Positions 28,074 through 37,257 of a stretch of 64,000 nt of DNA are shown here, in pieces (position 1 is the first letter of the stretch; each line of letters starts with the position of its first letter). The DNA is from Polynucleobacter asymbioticus (GTDB lineage Bacteria; Pseudomonadota; Gammaproteobacteria; Burkholderiales; Burkholderiaceae), in the NCBI RefSeq assembly GCF_018687575.1, contig NZ_CP061297.1:248001-312000 (forward strand). The letters are read 5' to 3'. Under the pieces are notes generated by a model. It made no database searches. It was not told where the DNA came from and worked only from the letters and a program-made list of their open reading frames with translations. The position numbers and the translations under genes are program-made.

Positions 28074-28090
28074 TTGAGAATAATTCTCAA
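28074..28090. promoter_or_regulatory. Perfect 17-bp Fur-like box upstream of the HiPIP gene
   Basis: ttgagaat-a-attctcaa is a perfect 8-1-8 inverted repeat. It contains the 7-1-7 pattern TGAGAAT-A-ATTCTCA, one base per arm away from the classical Fur consensus TGATAATnATTATCA. It lies about 110 bases before the HiPIP ATG and just ahead of an A+T-rich promoter-like stretch. Fur or another iron-sensing repressor is inferred. Confidence 0.55.
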
Positions 28091-28202
28091 TAAAATAGTT
28101 AATTAAATCATATACTTACACTGCCTATAGTTGAGTAATTTGATCTGCTCTATGATCCCCCTTAGATGCAATCTTTGTTCTATCTCACCCTCTGGAGTTC
28201 AT

Positions 28203-28511
28203 ATGAAAAATAGTCGTCGCCAATTTATGATTTTGTCTGCTGCTGGTGCTTGCACCTTGGCTTTGAACGGTAAAGTTCAAGCTCAAGCTATGGTTGCTGA
28301 AACAGATCCACAAGCTGCTGCATTGGGTTACAAGGCCGATGCTTCCAAGGTGGATAAGGCAAAGTATCCAAAGTACGCTGCTGGTCAGGTTTGCAGTAAC
28401 TGCGCTCTGTATCAAGGTAAAGCAGGCTCTGCAGCTGGTGGTTGCTCATTATTCGGTGCCAAGCAAGTTGCTGGTCCAGGCTGGTGCTCTGCTTACGCTA
28501 AGAAGGCTTAA
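28203..28511 (+). CDS. High-potential iron-sulfur protein (HiPIP), Tat-exported
   Basis: A small periplasmic electron carrier with one [4Fe-4S] cluster. The four ligands are C64, C67, C81 and C95 (C-x2-C-x13-C-x13-C). The N-terminus is a twin-arginine signal (SRRQFMI, Arg 5 and 6) followed by a hydrophobic stretch and a likely cut after VQAQA, which suits a protein folded with its cluster before export. ATG 28203 is chosen because it has GGAG upstream and starts right at the Tat signal; the frame is open further upstream. Redox partners are not encoded nearby. A terminator follows. Confidence 0.92.
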   Translation: MKNSRRQFMILSAAGACTLALNGKVQAQAMVAETDPQAAALGYKADASKVDKAKYPKYAAGQVCSNCALYQGKAGSAAGGCSLFGAKQVAGPGWCSAYAKKA

Positions 28512-28534
28512 TATTCATTGATTTATAAGATTTC

Positions 28535-28566
28535 AAAAAGGCCGCTTAAACAAGCGGCCTTTTTTG
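28535..28566. terminator. Strong bidirectional intrinsic terminator
   Basis: aaaaaggccgctt (28535-28547) pairs perfectly with aagcggccttttt (28552-28564) around a 4-base loop, flanked by A and T runs. It separates the HiPIP gene from the convergent O-acetylase gene and can act in both directions. Confidence 0.92.
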
Positions 28567-28572
28567 ATGGTA

Positions 28573-30483
28573 TTACCTCTCAAAAATAGGGTTAAACAGT
28601 TTTTGAACTTTCTGTGTTCCGTATACGGACAGATGATTACTGTCTGAAAAGTAGCTTCCTTGCCCATCTGCGAAGTTGCAATGCTCTTGATCGCACAGTG
28701 CCTTGTGGGGCAAGATCAGTCTGCCGTCTAGTTGGCGCGACAAAGAGCTTATTAGGGGCTTGAATTGACTATCAAATGAGGCTCTCGTGATGGAGGAGTT
28801 TTCGCTAGTATTTCCGAACTTAATATTTCTGCTTGCCACTGATGCAAAGTCAAAATTAGGAATAGCGATTGGACCAACCAAGTAGATGTTTTTTCCTGTC
28901 CTCGCTAAATTATCCATCAGCATCATGATTGATTTTTCTCTATAGCTGAAATTGGGGTCTGAAATTAATTCCCCTGACTTATCAACTAAGTCATTTGAAT
29001 ACCAGGTCATCGCAATGATGATGGTTTTTAGATTTCTATCTTTTTCTATTGCTTGAAAATTTATCTCAGCCATCTTGAGGCATTCTGCAGAAATATTCAG
29101 ATCAATTGTTGGCAGGCAACCATTGAGTGGAATAATTAGTCCTGCCTGATGATGTGTGTTGAGAGACTCAATAATTGCTGGTGCATACATCTGCGCATGT
29201 GAGTTGCCAAGAAGTGCCAATGAAGGAGCCTCTGTTATGTCCCCAATTAGGCAGCTACGAGATGCGCCATAAAGTCTATAGTTGCCTGGGGGGCAGCGGT
29301 AGTTTGAGTCAATTGCATTTGCAAATGAATTTGCAAGATCAACATCTCTGCTTGGCAGGCCTTTTAATGCCAGTAAGGTTGACGCATATATAACTAGTAT
29401 GCAATAGATAGAGAGAATTGCAAGCAATGTGGTTCTGGTGGGGATTGAACTCCTAAATGGATTTTCAATATATTTCCAGCTCAAATACGAAATGAAGATA
29501 GTTGCTAGCAATGCGCTCATCAAGATATATAAAGGCACGTTATCTACATAGATGTACTTTAGAAAAACTAAAATTGGCCAATGCCATAGGTAGAGCGAGA
29601 AAGAGCATAGCCCCACTAGCCGCACTGGTTTTGTAATTAAATAACGAAGCAGTAGCGAGTTACTACTTAATTTGTTCCAAAGAATGAGGCCCGTGCCTAG
29701 AGTTAATAGAGTTGCGCTCGGAATTGGAGATAGCGGGTTTGTGAAATTAATAACAATAAGCGCTAGTCCCGCCATGAACAAAAAGTTCAGGCGCATCGAA
29801 TTTTCTGGTCGTATAGTTGGTAGTAGTGCAAAACAACCACCGATTGCAAATTGCCAAATGCGCGTTGGGAGTAAAAAGAATGCTGGGTTTGAGCCACCAA
29901 TATGCGTGAGGTAAATATTAGCGCCATATGAAGATATGGCTATTAATAGCAGCGCCAATATTTTTAGTGATTGGGGTCTAACAAATCTAATGACGATGAT
30001 TAATATTGCTGGGAAGAGTAGATAAAATTGCTCTTCCACACCTAGGGACCACATGTGAAGCAAAGGCTTTAATTCATCGCTGGTTGAGAAATATCCACCC
30101 GTTCTCCAAAAATAAATATTGGCAATAAAGCTCAGTGTTGCAATTTGACTCTTTGCGTACCTCTCTAGATCTGGGGCAAGTAATATCAGGATGGCGGCAA
30201 TTGAGCTAGCAACAAGCATAGCTAGCATCGCCGGCAAAATTCTCTTAATCCTCTTTAGATAGAACGAGGAAAATCGGAATTCATTCTTTGCTGCTTGTCT
30301 GCTAATTAAAAGAGTGATGAGGTATCCGGAAATGACAAAAAACAAGTCAACACCAAGATAGCCAGATGGCAGGGCGCCTGGGAAGAAGTGAAATGCGATT
30401 ACCGCCGATACCGCTAGCGCTCTAAGCCCGTCAATTTCTTTTCGGTGATGTAAGTCCAGTTGATTAGTGGCTTGGCTAGTCAT
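28573..30483 (-). CDS. Acyltransferase-3 / SGNH O-acetyltransferase (OafA-like)
   Basis: Two-part surface-sugar O-acetylase of 636 residues. The N-terminal part (about 1-370) is an acyltransferase-3 membrane domain with the start HRKEIDGLRALAVSAVIAFHF, LGVDLFFVISGYLIT and about ten hydrophobic helices. The C-terminal part is an SGNH hydrolase-like domain with LALLGNSHAQMYAPA and, near the end, DSNHLSVYGTQKV holding the Asp/His pair. OafA-type proteins take acetyl groups across the membrane and place them on O-antigen sugars. It stands alone just before the polysaccharide locus and may decorate its product. Confidence 0.88.
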   Translation of the reverse strand: MTSQATNQLDLHHRKEIDGLRALAVSAVIAFHFFPGALPSGYLGVDLFFVISGYLITLLISRQAAKNEFRFSSFYLKRIKRILPAMLAMLVASSIAAILILLAPDLERYAKSQIATLSFIANIYFWRTGGYFSTSDELKPLLHMWSLGVEEQFYLLFPAILIIVIRFVRPQSLKILALLLIAISSYGANIYLTHIGGSNPAFFLLPTRIWQFAIGGCFALLPTIRPENSMRLNFLFMAGLALIVINFTNPLSPIPSATLLTLGTGLILWNKLSSNSLLLRYLITKPVRLVGLCSFSLYLWHWPILVFLKYIYVDNVPLYILMSALLATIFISYLSWKYIENPFRSSIPTRTTLLAILSIYCILVIYASTLLALKGLPSRDVDLANSFANAIDSNYRCPPGNYRLYGASRSCLIGDITEAPSLALLGNSHAQMYAPAIIESLNTHHQAGLIIPLNGCLPTIDLNISAECLKMAEINFQAIEKDRNLKTIIIAMTWYSNDLVDKSGELISDPNFSYREKSIMMLMDNLARTGKNIYLVGPIAIPNFDFASVASRNIKFGNTSENSSITRASFDSQFKPLISSLSRQLDGRLILPHKALCDQEHCNFADGQGSYFSDSNHLSVYGTQKVQKLFNPIFER

Positions 30484-30618
30484 CTGTTGATTTTAAGGTA
30501 GACCAAACCGCTTTATTCGCCATCCATCTGCATGCGCTTATGATTGAAGGGGGAACTCTATTGATTACCCCTTAATTCCCCTACCCTTTTTGAGTGCTAA
30601 CAATAAATTAAATTAGTG

Positions 30619-31158
30619 ATGCGACCATCCCGTAAGCAACTCATAAAAAATCTTGCCTTTTACCTTGGCGGTGATCAGCCTTTTGTCTCTTGGTTGGAGC
30701 GGATACGCTCTGTATTTGGGGCATTTTTAGGACTTTTGTTAGTGATCACTACCGCTAAGTTCCTTGGTGAGCTTGGTGGTACTGATGAATGGTTGATGGC
30801 GTCGCTGGGTGCAAGTGCATTGCTGGTGTTTGCCTTGCCTCAGAGTCCGATGGCTCAACCGTGGGCTGTGATTGCAGGGAATACCCTATCGGCATTAGCT
30901 GGCATCTCGATATTCCGCTTTGTAAATGACCCCCTGTTAGCAATGCCTCTGGCGGCCAGCCTATCCATCTTGGGTATGTTTGCATTGCGTTGCTTACACC
31001 CGCCTGCCGCCGCAGTAGCCCTAATTGTTGTTTTAAGCCAGATTAACCATTATCAATATGCTTTTTTCCCAGTGATGGTGGATTCCATTCTATTAATCTT
31101 GGCGGGGACTATTTATAGCAATTTAACTGGAAAGCCTTACCCAAATAGGCCAAATTAA
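30619..31158 (+). CDS. HPP family integral membrane protein
   Basis: A membrane protein of about 179 residues with four hydrophobic segments. The signature HPP is in CLHPPAAAVALIVVL, and the core has LGELGGTDEWLMASLGASALLVFALPQSPMAQPWAVIAGNTLSAL. A GTG at 30616 immediately precedes ATG 30619 in frame. Some HPP proteins have been linked to nitrite transport in plastids; the bacterial role is uncertain. It lies 74 bases before manC and may or may not belong to the sugar operon. Confidence 0.82.
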   Translation: MRPSRKQLIKNLAFYLGGDQPFVSWLERIRSVFGAFLGLLLVITTAKFLGELGGTDEWLMASLGASALLVFALPQSPMAQPWAVIAGNTLSALAGISIFRFVNDPLLAMPLAASLSILGMFALRCLHPPAAAVALIVVLSQINHYQYAFFPVMVDSILLILAGTIYSNLTGKPYPNRPN

Positions 31159-31232
31159 GCCTGATCGTGAAAATAAAGCCTATAAAATCAAGGCTTATTT
31201 ACAAAAAACATAAAGGTTTAAATTAGGCGCCC

Positions 31233-32771
31233 ATGACGACTTCCCAGTCATCTAACTCGATTTCAGTCCTGCCGATCATATTGTGTGGTGGCTCGGGTAC
31301 TCGCCTTTGGCCCTTATCGAGATCGGGCTTTCCAAAGCAGTTTTTAGTATTGTCTGGCGATGATTCAGGCAAGAGCTTATTTCAGCAAGCAATTGAAAGA
31401 ATTAATGCAATCGGGTCTGCCAATGATTTTGAGCTCGGCCCCACTCTAATTGTTACTAACGAAGAACATCGTTTTTTGGCTCTCGATCAACTACGAGAAC
31501 TAAAGGGGATTCAGGCAAATTTACTGCTTGAGCCTATGGGGCGCAACACGGCGCCGGCACTTACATTGGCAGCCTTTCAGGCACAAGACTTTGCTGCAAA
31601 TGCTAGCCCTCAGAAGGGCGATCCAATTTTAGTGATTACGCCTGCCGATCAGACTATTCGCAATCAATCAAGCTTTATTAAGTCTTTACAGAGTTGCATT
31701 GCGACCGTTGAAGCTGACCAATCTAAAAAAACAATTGCCATTTTAGGTATCACGCCATGTGCCCCTGAAACAGGTTATGGATACATCAAACGTCAGGGCG
31801 ATTCTGGTATTCATGGTGAGTTTGATGTAGAGAGATTTGTTGAGAAGCCCGATGCCAGTACTGCTGAAGCTTATTTAAAAGAAGGTGACTATCTTTGGAA
31901 TAGCGGTATGTTTGTATTGCGTGCCAGTACTTGGCTTGCTGCATTGAAAGAATTCAGGCCTGATATTTATATCGCCACTGAGAGTGCTTGGGGTGCGAGG
32001 GCGATTGATCAGGCTGGTGACGTTGCTTTTATTAGGCCAGGTGCTGAAATTTTTAAGACAGTTCCTAGCGAATCAATTGACTACGCGGTAATTGAGAGGT
32101 GTGCGAGCTCAAATGAACTGAATCATTTTTCCATCAAGATGGTGGAGTTGGATGCCGGCTGGAATGACTTGGGTGCATGGGACGCTGTATGGCAAGTTGG
32201 TAAGCAAGATAAAAACGCCAATGTCATTACCGGTGATGTCATTGTGGATGATGTAAAAAATTCTTTGATTTATTCCAGCAGTAGGTTGGTTAGTGCTGTT
32301 GGAGTTGATGATCTGATTATTGTGGAGACTGCAGATGCAGTTCTTGTCGCCAATAGAAAAAGTAGTCAAGCCGTGAAGTCTGTTGTTGAGCTACTGCACT
32401 CTCAGCAGCGAGAAGAGAAAAATTTACACAGAAAAGTGGCAAGGCCTTGGGGCTGGTATGACAGTATTGATCAGGGTGAACGCTTTAAAGTAAAAAGAAT
32501 CCAGGTGAAGCCTGGTGCAAGTCTTTCTTTGCAAATGCACGAGCATCGGGCTGAGCATTGGGTGGTTGTCAAGGGCGTAGCCGAGATTACTAATGGCGAT
32601 CAGGTGATTACCTTGACTGAAAATCAAAGTACTTATATCCCCAAAGGACAAACTCATCGCCTAGCCAATCCTGGCAAAGAGCCCCTGGAAATCATTGAGG
32701 TGCAATCAGGCGCATATTTGGGTGAGGATGATATTGTGCGATTTGAAGATATATATGGGCGGTCGAAATAA
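31233..32771 (+). CDS. manC: Mannose-1-phosphate guanylyltransferase / mannose-6-phosphate isomerase
   Basis: Bifunctional type II enzyme that makes GDP-mannose, feeding the gmd and fcl genes downstream. The N-terminal nucleotidyltransferase has LCGGSGTRLWPLSRSGFPKQF, TPADQTI, FVEKPDASTAEAYL and a DLGAWDAVW motif. The C-terminal cupin isomerase domain (about 390-505) has RPWGWYDSIDQGERFKVKRI, HEHRAEHWVVVKG and QTHRLANPG. Length 512 is slightly longer than usual. Its stop overlaps the next ATG (TAATG). No phosphomannomutase gene is seen in the window. Confidence 0.93.
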   Translation: MTTSQSSNSISVLPIILCGGSGTRLWPLSRSGFPKQFLVLSGDDSGKSLFQQAIERINAIGSANDFELGPTLIVTNEEHRFLALDQLRELKGIQANLLLEPMGRNTAPALTLAAFQAQDFAANASPQKGDPILVITPADQTIRNQSSFIKSLQSCIATVEADQSKKTIAILGITPCAPETGYGYIKRQGDSGIHGEFDVERFVEKPDASTAEAYLKEGDYLWNSGMFVLRASTWLAALKEFRPDIYIATESAWGARAIDQAGDVAFIRPGAEIFKTVPSESIDYAVIERCASSNELNHFSIKMVELDAGWNDLGAWDAVWQVGKQDKNANVITGDVIVDDVKNSLIYSSSRLVSAVGVDDLIIVETADAVLVANRKSSQAVKSVVELLHSQQREEKNLHRKVARPWGWYDSIDQGERFKVKRIQVKPGASLSLQMHEHRAEHWVVVKGVAEITNGDQVITLTENQSTYIPKGQTHRLANPGKEPLEIIEVQSGAYLGEDDIVRFEDIYGRSK

Positions 32772-33745
32772 TGACTAGTAAGGAAAGCTTTAACTCTCGT
32801 ACCGCCTTAATTTGCGGGGTAAGTGGCCAAGATGGTAGTTACTTGGCGGAATTGCTCTTAAAGAAGGGTTATAAAGTTTTCGGTACCTCCAGAGATGCTC
32901 AGGGCTCGTCTTTTTCGAATTTACATTTGCTTGGATTAAGGTCTGATGTTGAGTGCCTATCCATGGTGCCGGAGGACTTTAGAAGTGTTTTGGTGGCATT
33001 GAGGAAAAGCAATCCTGATGAAATTTATTATCTTGCTGGCCAATCTTCAGTTGGCCTTTCCTTTGAGCAGCCTGCGGAAACAATTCAAAGTATTACCTTG
33101 GGTATGTTGAACATTCTGGAGGGTTGCAGAATGTTAGATCATGATATTAGGCTTTACCATGCAGGATCTGGTGAATGTTTTGGCGATACGGGCGGCATTC
33201 CTGCTAATGAATCAACCCCGTTCCATCCGATGAGCCCATATGCAGTTGCCAAGTCCTCTGCATACTGGTTGGTGAACAATTATAGGGATGCCTATAATTT
33301 GTTCGCTTGCACTGGAGTTTTGTTTAATCACGAGTCGCCTTTGCGCCCTGAGCGTTTTGTTACTCAAAAGATTGTGCGCTCAGTAAAACGTATTGCAGAA
33401 GGCAGTCGTGAAAAATTAAGACTAGGACGTCTAGATATTGCACGTGACTGGGGTTGGGCGCCAGAGTATGTCGAGGCAATGTGGTTGATGTTGCAGCAAG
33501 ATAAACCACAAGATTTTGTCATAGCTACTGGCTCTACTATTACCTTGGAAGAGTTTGTGGCTGCAGCCTTTGAGGAGGCTGGTTTGGATTGGAGGGGCCA
33601 TGTTCTCCAGGATCCTAATTTATTTCGCCCAACAGATTTGGGCGTAGGTCGTGCCGATCCCGCAAGTGCTTTGCAAAAACTGGGATGGCGTGCATCTATA
33701 AGCGGTATCGATGTCGCTAGAAAAATGTTCCAGGCACTAGTTTAA
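32771..33745 (+). CDS. GDP-mannose 4,6-dehydratase-like SDR (Gmd paralogue)
   Basis: An extended-SDR enzyme of 324 residues, closely similar in plan to Gmd. It has the NAD(P) motif [19 protein letters not shown], the active-site YxxxK in [28 protein letters not shown] and the C-terminal LGWRA. The Gmd catalytic stretch STSELYG is GSGECFG here, so Thr is replaced by Ser and the next Ser by Gly, while the Glu stays. It is about 50 residues shorter than the adjacent gmd. It may be a second GDP-mannose dehydratase or act as a reductase/epimerase on the 4-keto sugar. Translationally coupled to manC. Confidence 0.75.
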   Translation: MTSKESFNSRTALICGVSGQDGSYLAELLLKKGYKVFGTSRDAQGSSFSNLHLLGLRSDVECLSMVPEDFRSVLVALRKSNPDEIYYLAGQSSVGLSFEQPAETIQSITLGMLNILEGCRMLDHDIRLYHAGSGECFGDTGGIPANESTPFHPMSPYAVAKSSAYWLVNNYRDAYNLFACTGVLFNHESPLRPERFVTQKIVRSVKRIAEGSREKLRLGRLDIARDWGWAPEYVEAMWLMLQQDKPQDFVIATGSTITLEEFVAAAFEEAGLDWRGHVLQDPNLFRPTDLGVGRADPASALQKLGWRASISGIDVARKMFQALV

Positions 33746-33777
33746 GTTACAAAAATTTTCGATATAAAGATGATGAT

Positions 33778-34908
33778 ATGAAAAACAAACAAAAGACCGC
33801 CCTTGTGACTGGAATTACTGGTCAAGATGGCTCCTATTTGGCTGAGTTTTTATTGGAAAAGGGATACGTTGTTCATGGGATTAAGCGTCGCGCTTCATCT
33901 TTTAACACCGATCGCATTGATCATCTGTATCAAGACCCTCATGTTAATCACCCAGATTTGATTCTGCATTATGGTGATTTAACCGACACCAGCAATTTAG
34001 TGCGCATTATTCAACAAACTCAGCCAGATGAGATCTATAACTTAGGTGCACAGAGCCATGTGGCAGTTTCTTTTGAATCCCCGGAGTACACAGCTGATGT
34101 TGATGCAATGGGTCCACTTCGTATGCTGGAGGCTATCCGGATCTTGGGTTTGGAAAAGAAAACTCGGTTCTATCAAGCCTCTACCTCCGAACTGTATGGT
34201 TTGGTACAAGAAACTCCCCAAAAAGAGAGCACTCCTTTTTATCCTAGAAGTCCTTATGCAGTGGCAAAACTTTATGCGTATTGGATTACGGTCAACTACC
34301 GTGAGGCATACGGCATGTATGCATGCAACGGCATTCTCTTTAATCATGAATCTAAACGTCGTGGTGAAACTTTTGTAACGCGAAAGGTCACGCGTGGACT
34401 AGCCAACATTGCTCAAGGGTTAGAAAAATGTCTTTATATGGGCAACATTGATGCTCTTCGGGATTGGGGGCATGCAAAGGATTATGTCCGTATGCAATGG
34501 TTAATGTTGCAACAAGAAAAGCCTGAAGATTTTGTTATTGCCACGGGTATTCAGTTTACCGTTAGGGAGTTTATTGTTCGCAGTGCAAAGTTGCTCGGTA
34601 TTACCCTAAGGTTTGAGGGGGTTGCCGAGCAAGAAAAGGCAGTGGTTGTTCAAATCGATGGAAATAAAGCGCCCGCTTTGAAGGTTGGGGATGTGATTGT
34701 GCAAATTGATCCTCGCTACTATCGCCCGACCGAGGTCGAGACACTTTTAGGGGATCCATCAAAGGCAAAAGAAAAGCTTGGATGGGTTCCTGAGATTACT
34801 CTGGATGAGATGATTCAAGAGATGATCGAAAATGATTTGGATAAGGCTAGACAACATGCCTTACTTAACAAGCATGGATATTCAGTATCTGTCGGTAAAG
34901 AAAACTGA
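33778..34908 (+). CDS. gmd: GDP-mannose 4,6-dehydratase
   Basis: Gmd converts GDP-D-mannose to GDP-4-keto-6-deoxy-D-mannose, the branch point to GDP-fucose, rhamnose or perosamine. The 376-residue protein has [19 protein letters not shown], the [18 protein letters not shown] motif, the catalytic STSELYG with Thr, Ser and Glu, [10 protein letters not shown] with Tyr and Lys, [20 protein letters not shown] and the C-terminal [19 protein letters not shown]. All family features are intact. It is followed by fcl after 18 bases. Confidence 0.95.
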   Translation: MKNKQKTALVTGITGQDGSYLAEFLLEKGYVVHGIKRRASSFNTDRIDHLYQDPHVNHPDLILHYGDLTDTSNLVRIIQQTQPDEIYNLGAQSHVAVSFESPEYTADVDAMGPLRMLEAIRILGLEKKTRFYQASTSELYGLVQETPQKESTPFYPRSPYAVAKLYAYWITVNYREAYGMYACNGILFNHESKRRGETFVTRKVTRGLANIAQGLEKCLYMGNIDALRDWGHAKDYVRMQWLMLQQEKPEDFVIATGIQFTVREFIVRSAKLLGITLRFEGVAEQEKAVVVQIDGNKAPALKVGDVIVQIDPRYYRPTEVETLLGDPSKAKEKLGWVPEITLDEMIQEMIENDLDKARQHALLNKHGYSVSVGKEN

Positions 34909-34926
34909 TTGCCCTAAGTTAAATAT

Positions 34927-35913
34927 ATGATATCCAACTTACACCAAAAGATTTACGTGGCCGGTCATCGAGGCATGGTTGGATCAGCCATTGTCAGAAA
35001 TTTACAAGCTAAGGGCTATCTTAATATCCTGACAAGAACACATGCTGAGTTGGATTTAACAAATCAGCTAATGGTAGAAAATTTCTTTAAGCAAGAAAAG
35101 CCTGATCAAGTTTACTTAGCTGCCGCAAGGGTGGGCGGGATCCACGCCAATAATACCTTCCCAGCCGAATTTATCTACGAGAATTTGATGGTTCAGAGTA
35201 ACGTGATTCATCAATCTTTTATGAGTGGCGTCAAAAAGCTACTATTTTTAGGTTCGAGCTGTATTTATCCTAAGTTAGCACCACAACCAATGAATGAGGC
35301 TGCCTTACTCACGGGTAAGTTAGAGTCTACGAATGAACCTTATGCCATTGCAAAGATTGCAGGAATTAAGATGTGTGAAAGCTACAACCGTCAGTTTGGA
35401 ATTTCGCACAACATTGACTACCGATCGGTAATGCCAACAAATTTGTATGGCCCCGGAGATAACTACCATCCTGAAAATAGCCATGTTATTCCTGCTCTCA
35501 TTAGGCGGTTTCATGAAGCTAAGGTGAATAATGTGCCGGAGGTTGTAATTTGGGGAACTGGGTCCCCAAGGCGTGAGTTTTTATATGTTGATGATATGGC
35601 TGCAGCATCTGTATTTGTGATGGAGTTGGATAGGTCGGTATATGACCAACATACTGAACCAATGCAAAGTCATATTAATGTGGGCTCTGGTTCTGATATC
35701 ACCATTGCTGAGTTAGCTGAGGCTATTTCTAAAGCTGTAGGTTTTAAGGGGAAGATTCAATTTGATCCAGAAAAGCCTGATGGCGCACCACGAAAGTGGA
35801 TGGATAGTTCGAAGTTAAATAGGCTTGGATGGCATCCCGCAGTGCCCTTAGATGGCGGTCTCAAAATGGCTTACGATGAGATGAGGGCCCGCATTAATGG
35901 GCCTGCATCTTGA
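34927..35913 (+). CDS. fcl: GDP-L-fucose synthase
   Basis: Fcl (WcaG) epimerises and reduces GDP-4-keto-6-deoxymannose to GDP-L-fucose. The 328-residue SDR shows [14 protein letters not shown] near the N-terminus, [24 protein letters not shown], the active-site LGSSCIYPK with Ser, [13 protein letters not shown] with Tyr and Lys, and the [29 protein letters not shown] signature. Together with manC and gmd it gives a complete route from mannose 1-phosphate to GDP-fucose. Confidence 0.95.
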   Translation: MISNLHQKIYVAGHRGMVGSAIVRNLQAKGYLNILTRTHAELDLTNQLMVENFFKQEKPDQVYLAAARVGGIHANNTFPAEFIYENLMVQSNVIHQSFMSGVKKLLFLGSSCIYPKLAPQPMNEAALLTGKLESTNEPYAIAKIAGIKMCESYNRQFGISHNIDYRSVMPTNLYGPGDNYHPENSHVIPALIRRFHEAKVNNVPEVVIWGTGSPRREFLYVDDMAAASVFVMELDRSVYDQHTEPMQSHINVGSGSDITIAELAEAISKAVGFKGKIQFDPEKPDGAPRKWMDSSKLNRLGWHPAVPLDGGLKMAYDEMRARINGPAS

Positions 35914-35962
35914 GCGTACCAATATTTAATATGATTTTTCTTAGATTAAGTAAAGAGATCAA

Positions 35963-37078
35963 ATGAGTGATACGCCGATCTATGTAACGCAACCCTTTCT
36001 TCCTCCGCTTGAGGAGTTCTCAACATATTTGGAGCAAATTTGGAAGAATAAGATTATTACGAATGGCGGACCATTCCATCAGCAGTTGGAAAGTGCTTTA
36101 TGTGAGTTTCTCGGTGTGAAGCATATTAGCCTTTTTAATAACGGAACCATTGCCCTCATTACCGCTTTGCAAGCTCTAAAAATAAAGGGTGAAGTTATTA
36201 CAACTCCTTATTCATTTGTAGCAACAGCGCATTCACTTCTGTGGAATGGAATAGAGCCAGTTTTTGTTGATATTGACCAAGATACATTAAATCTAGACCC
36301 TCAAAAAATTGAGGCGGCGATTTCTCCGAGAACCACTGCAATCATGCCAGTTCACTGTTACGGAAATCCTTGCGATGTGGATGCTATACAGGCAATTGCA
36401 GACAAACATGGCTTAAAAGTAATTTATGATGCCGCTCATGCATTTGGAGTTAAATGCCACTGTGGCAGCGTGCTAAATCATGGCGATTTATCTGTTTTAA
36501 GTTTTCATGCGACAAAAGTATTTAATACTTTTGAAGGTGGGGCGATAGTGTGCCCGGATGCAGAAACAAAGCGCCATATAGATCAACTGAAAAATTTTGG
36601 ATTTGTTAACGAAACTACTGTTGAGGTAGCGGGCATTAACGGAAAGATGAGCGAGATAAACTCTGCGTTCGGCTTAGTCCAATTGAAATATATTCAAACA
36701 GCCTTAAATGAGCGAATGAAGATCGATGAGATGTATCGAGCCCATTTGAGTGATATCAAGGGAATAAAATGTCTCGAAGGCTCAGGACAAATTGCTAGTA
36801 ACTACTCTTACTTCCCAATTTTAGTTGGGGCAGATTACCCATTGAGTAGGGATGAGCTTTATGAAAAGCTGAAGGAAAACAATATCTTTGCGAGAAGATA
36901 TTTCTATCCCCTTATTAGTGAGTTTCCGATGTATAGAAGCCTCCCATCTTCCGGGGGAGCTAACTTACCAATTGCAACGAAGGCGTCAAGAGAAATATTA
37001 TGCTTACCAATTTACCCCGGGATTGCAATAAAGGATCAAATGGGTATTATTTCTTTAATTTCCAAATTAAGTGAGTAG
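35963..37078 (+). CDS. DegT/DnrJ/EryC1/StrS-family sugar aminotransferase (VioA-like)
   Basis: PLP enzyme that aminates a keto-sugar nucleotide. It shows the family start IYVTQPFLPPLEEF, TTPYSFVATAHS, IMPVHCYGNPCDVDAIQAIADKHGLKVIYDAAHAFG with the PLP Asp, the PLP lysine K185 in SFHATKVFNTFEGGAI, and a final LPIYPG. From memory it is closest to VioA-type enzymes that make dTDP-4-amino-4,6-dideoxyglucose; a GDP-4-keto-6-deoxymannose substrate (perosamine type) is the alternative, given gmd next door. No dTDP-sugar genes are in the window. It is followed by a 179-base gap before the ligase. Confidence 0.82.
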   Translation: MSDTPIYVTQPFLPPLEEFSTYLEQIWKNKIITNGGPFHQQLESALCEFLGVKHISLFNNGTIALITALQALKIKGEVITTPYSFVATAHSLLWNGIEPVFVDIDQDTLNLDPQKIEAAISPRTTAIMPVHCYGNPCDVDAIQAIADKHGLKVIYDAAHAFGVKCHCGSVLNHGDLSVLSFHATKVFNTFEGGAIVCPDAETKRHIDQLKNFGFVNETTVEVAGINGKMSEINSAFGLVQLKYIQTALNERMKIDEMYRAHLSDIKGIKCLEGSGQIASNYSYFPILVGADYPLSRDELYEKLKENNIFARRYFYPLISEFPMYRSLPSSGGANLPIATKASREILCLPIYPGIAIKDQMGIISLISKLSE

Positions 37079-37257
37079 TGAAGCCTCCTGGAAATTTATT
37101 TTCAGCGCGTGACACTATTTATTTAAGTGGGTGCTACAAAATTTTATCTGTATGGTAACTAGCTTTTTAGACCAAATTTTACGGGTTAGCAGTCTATATC
37201 AGCCCAGCAGCATATCTTGGGGTGCCAGCATTCTTTCCGATTGAGACTGACTTCTAC

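Noticed and set aside
31159..31232. Terminator between the HPP gene and manC
   Set aside because: aagcc...ggctt can pair weakly, but there is no T run after it and the stem is short.
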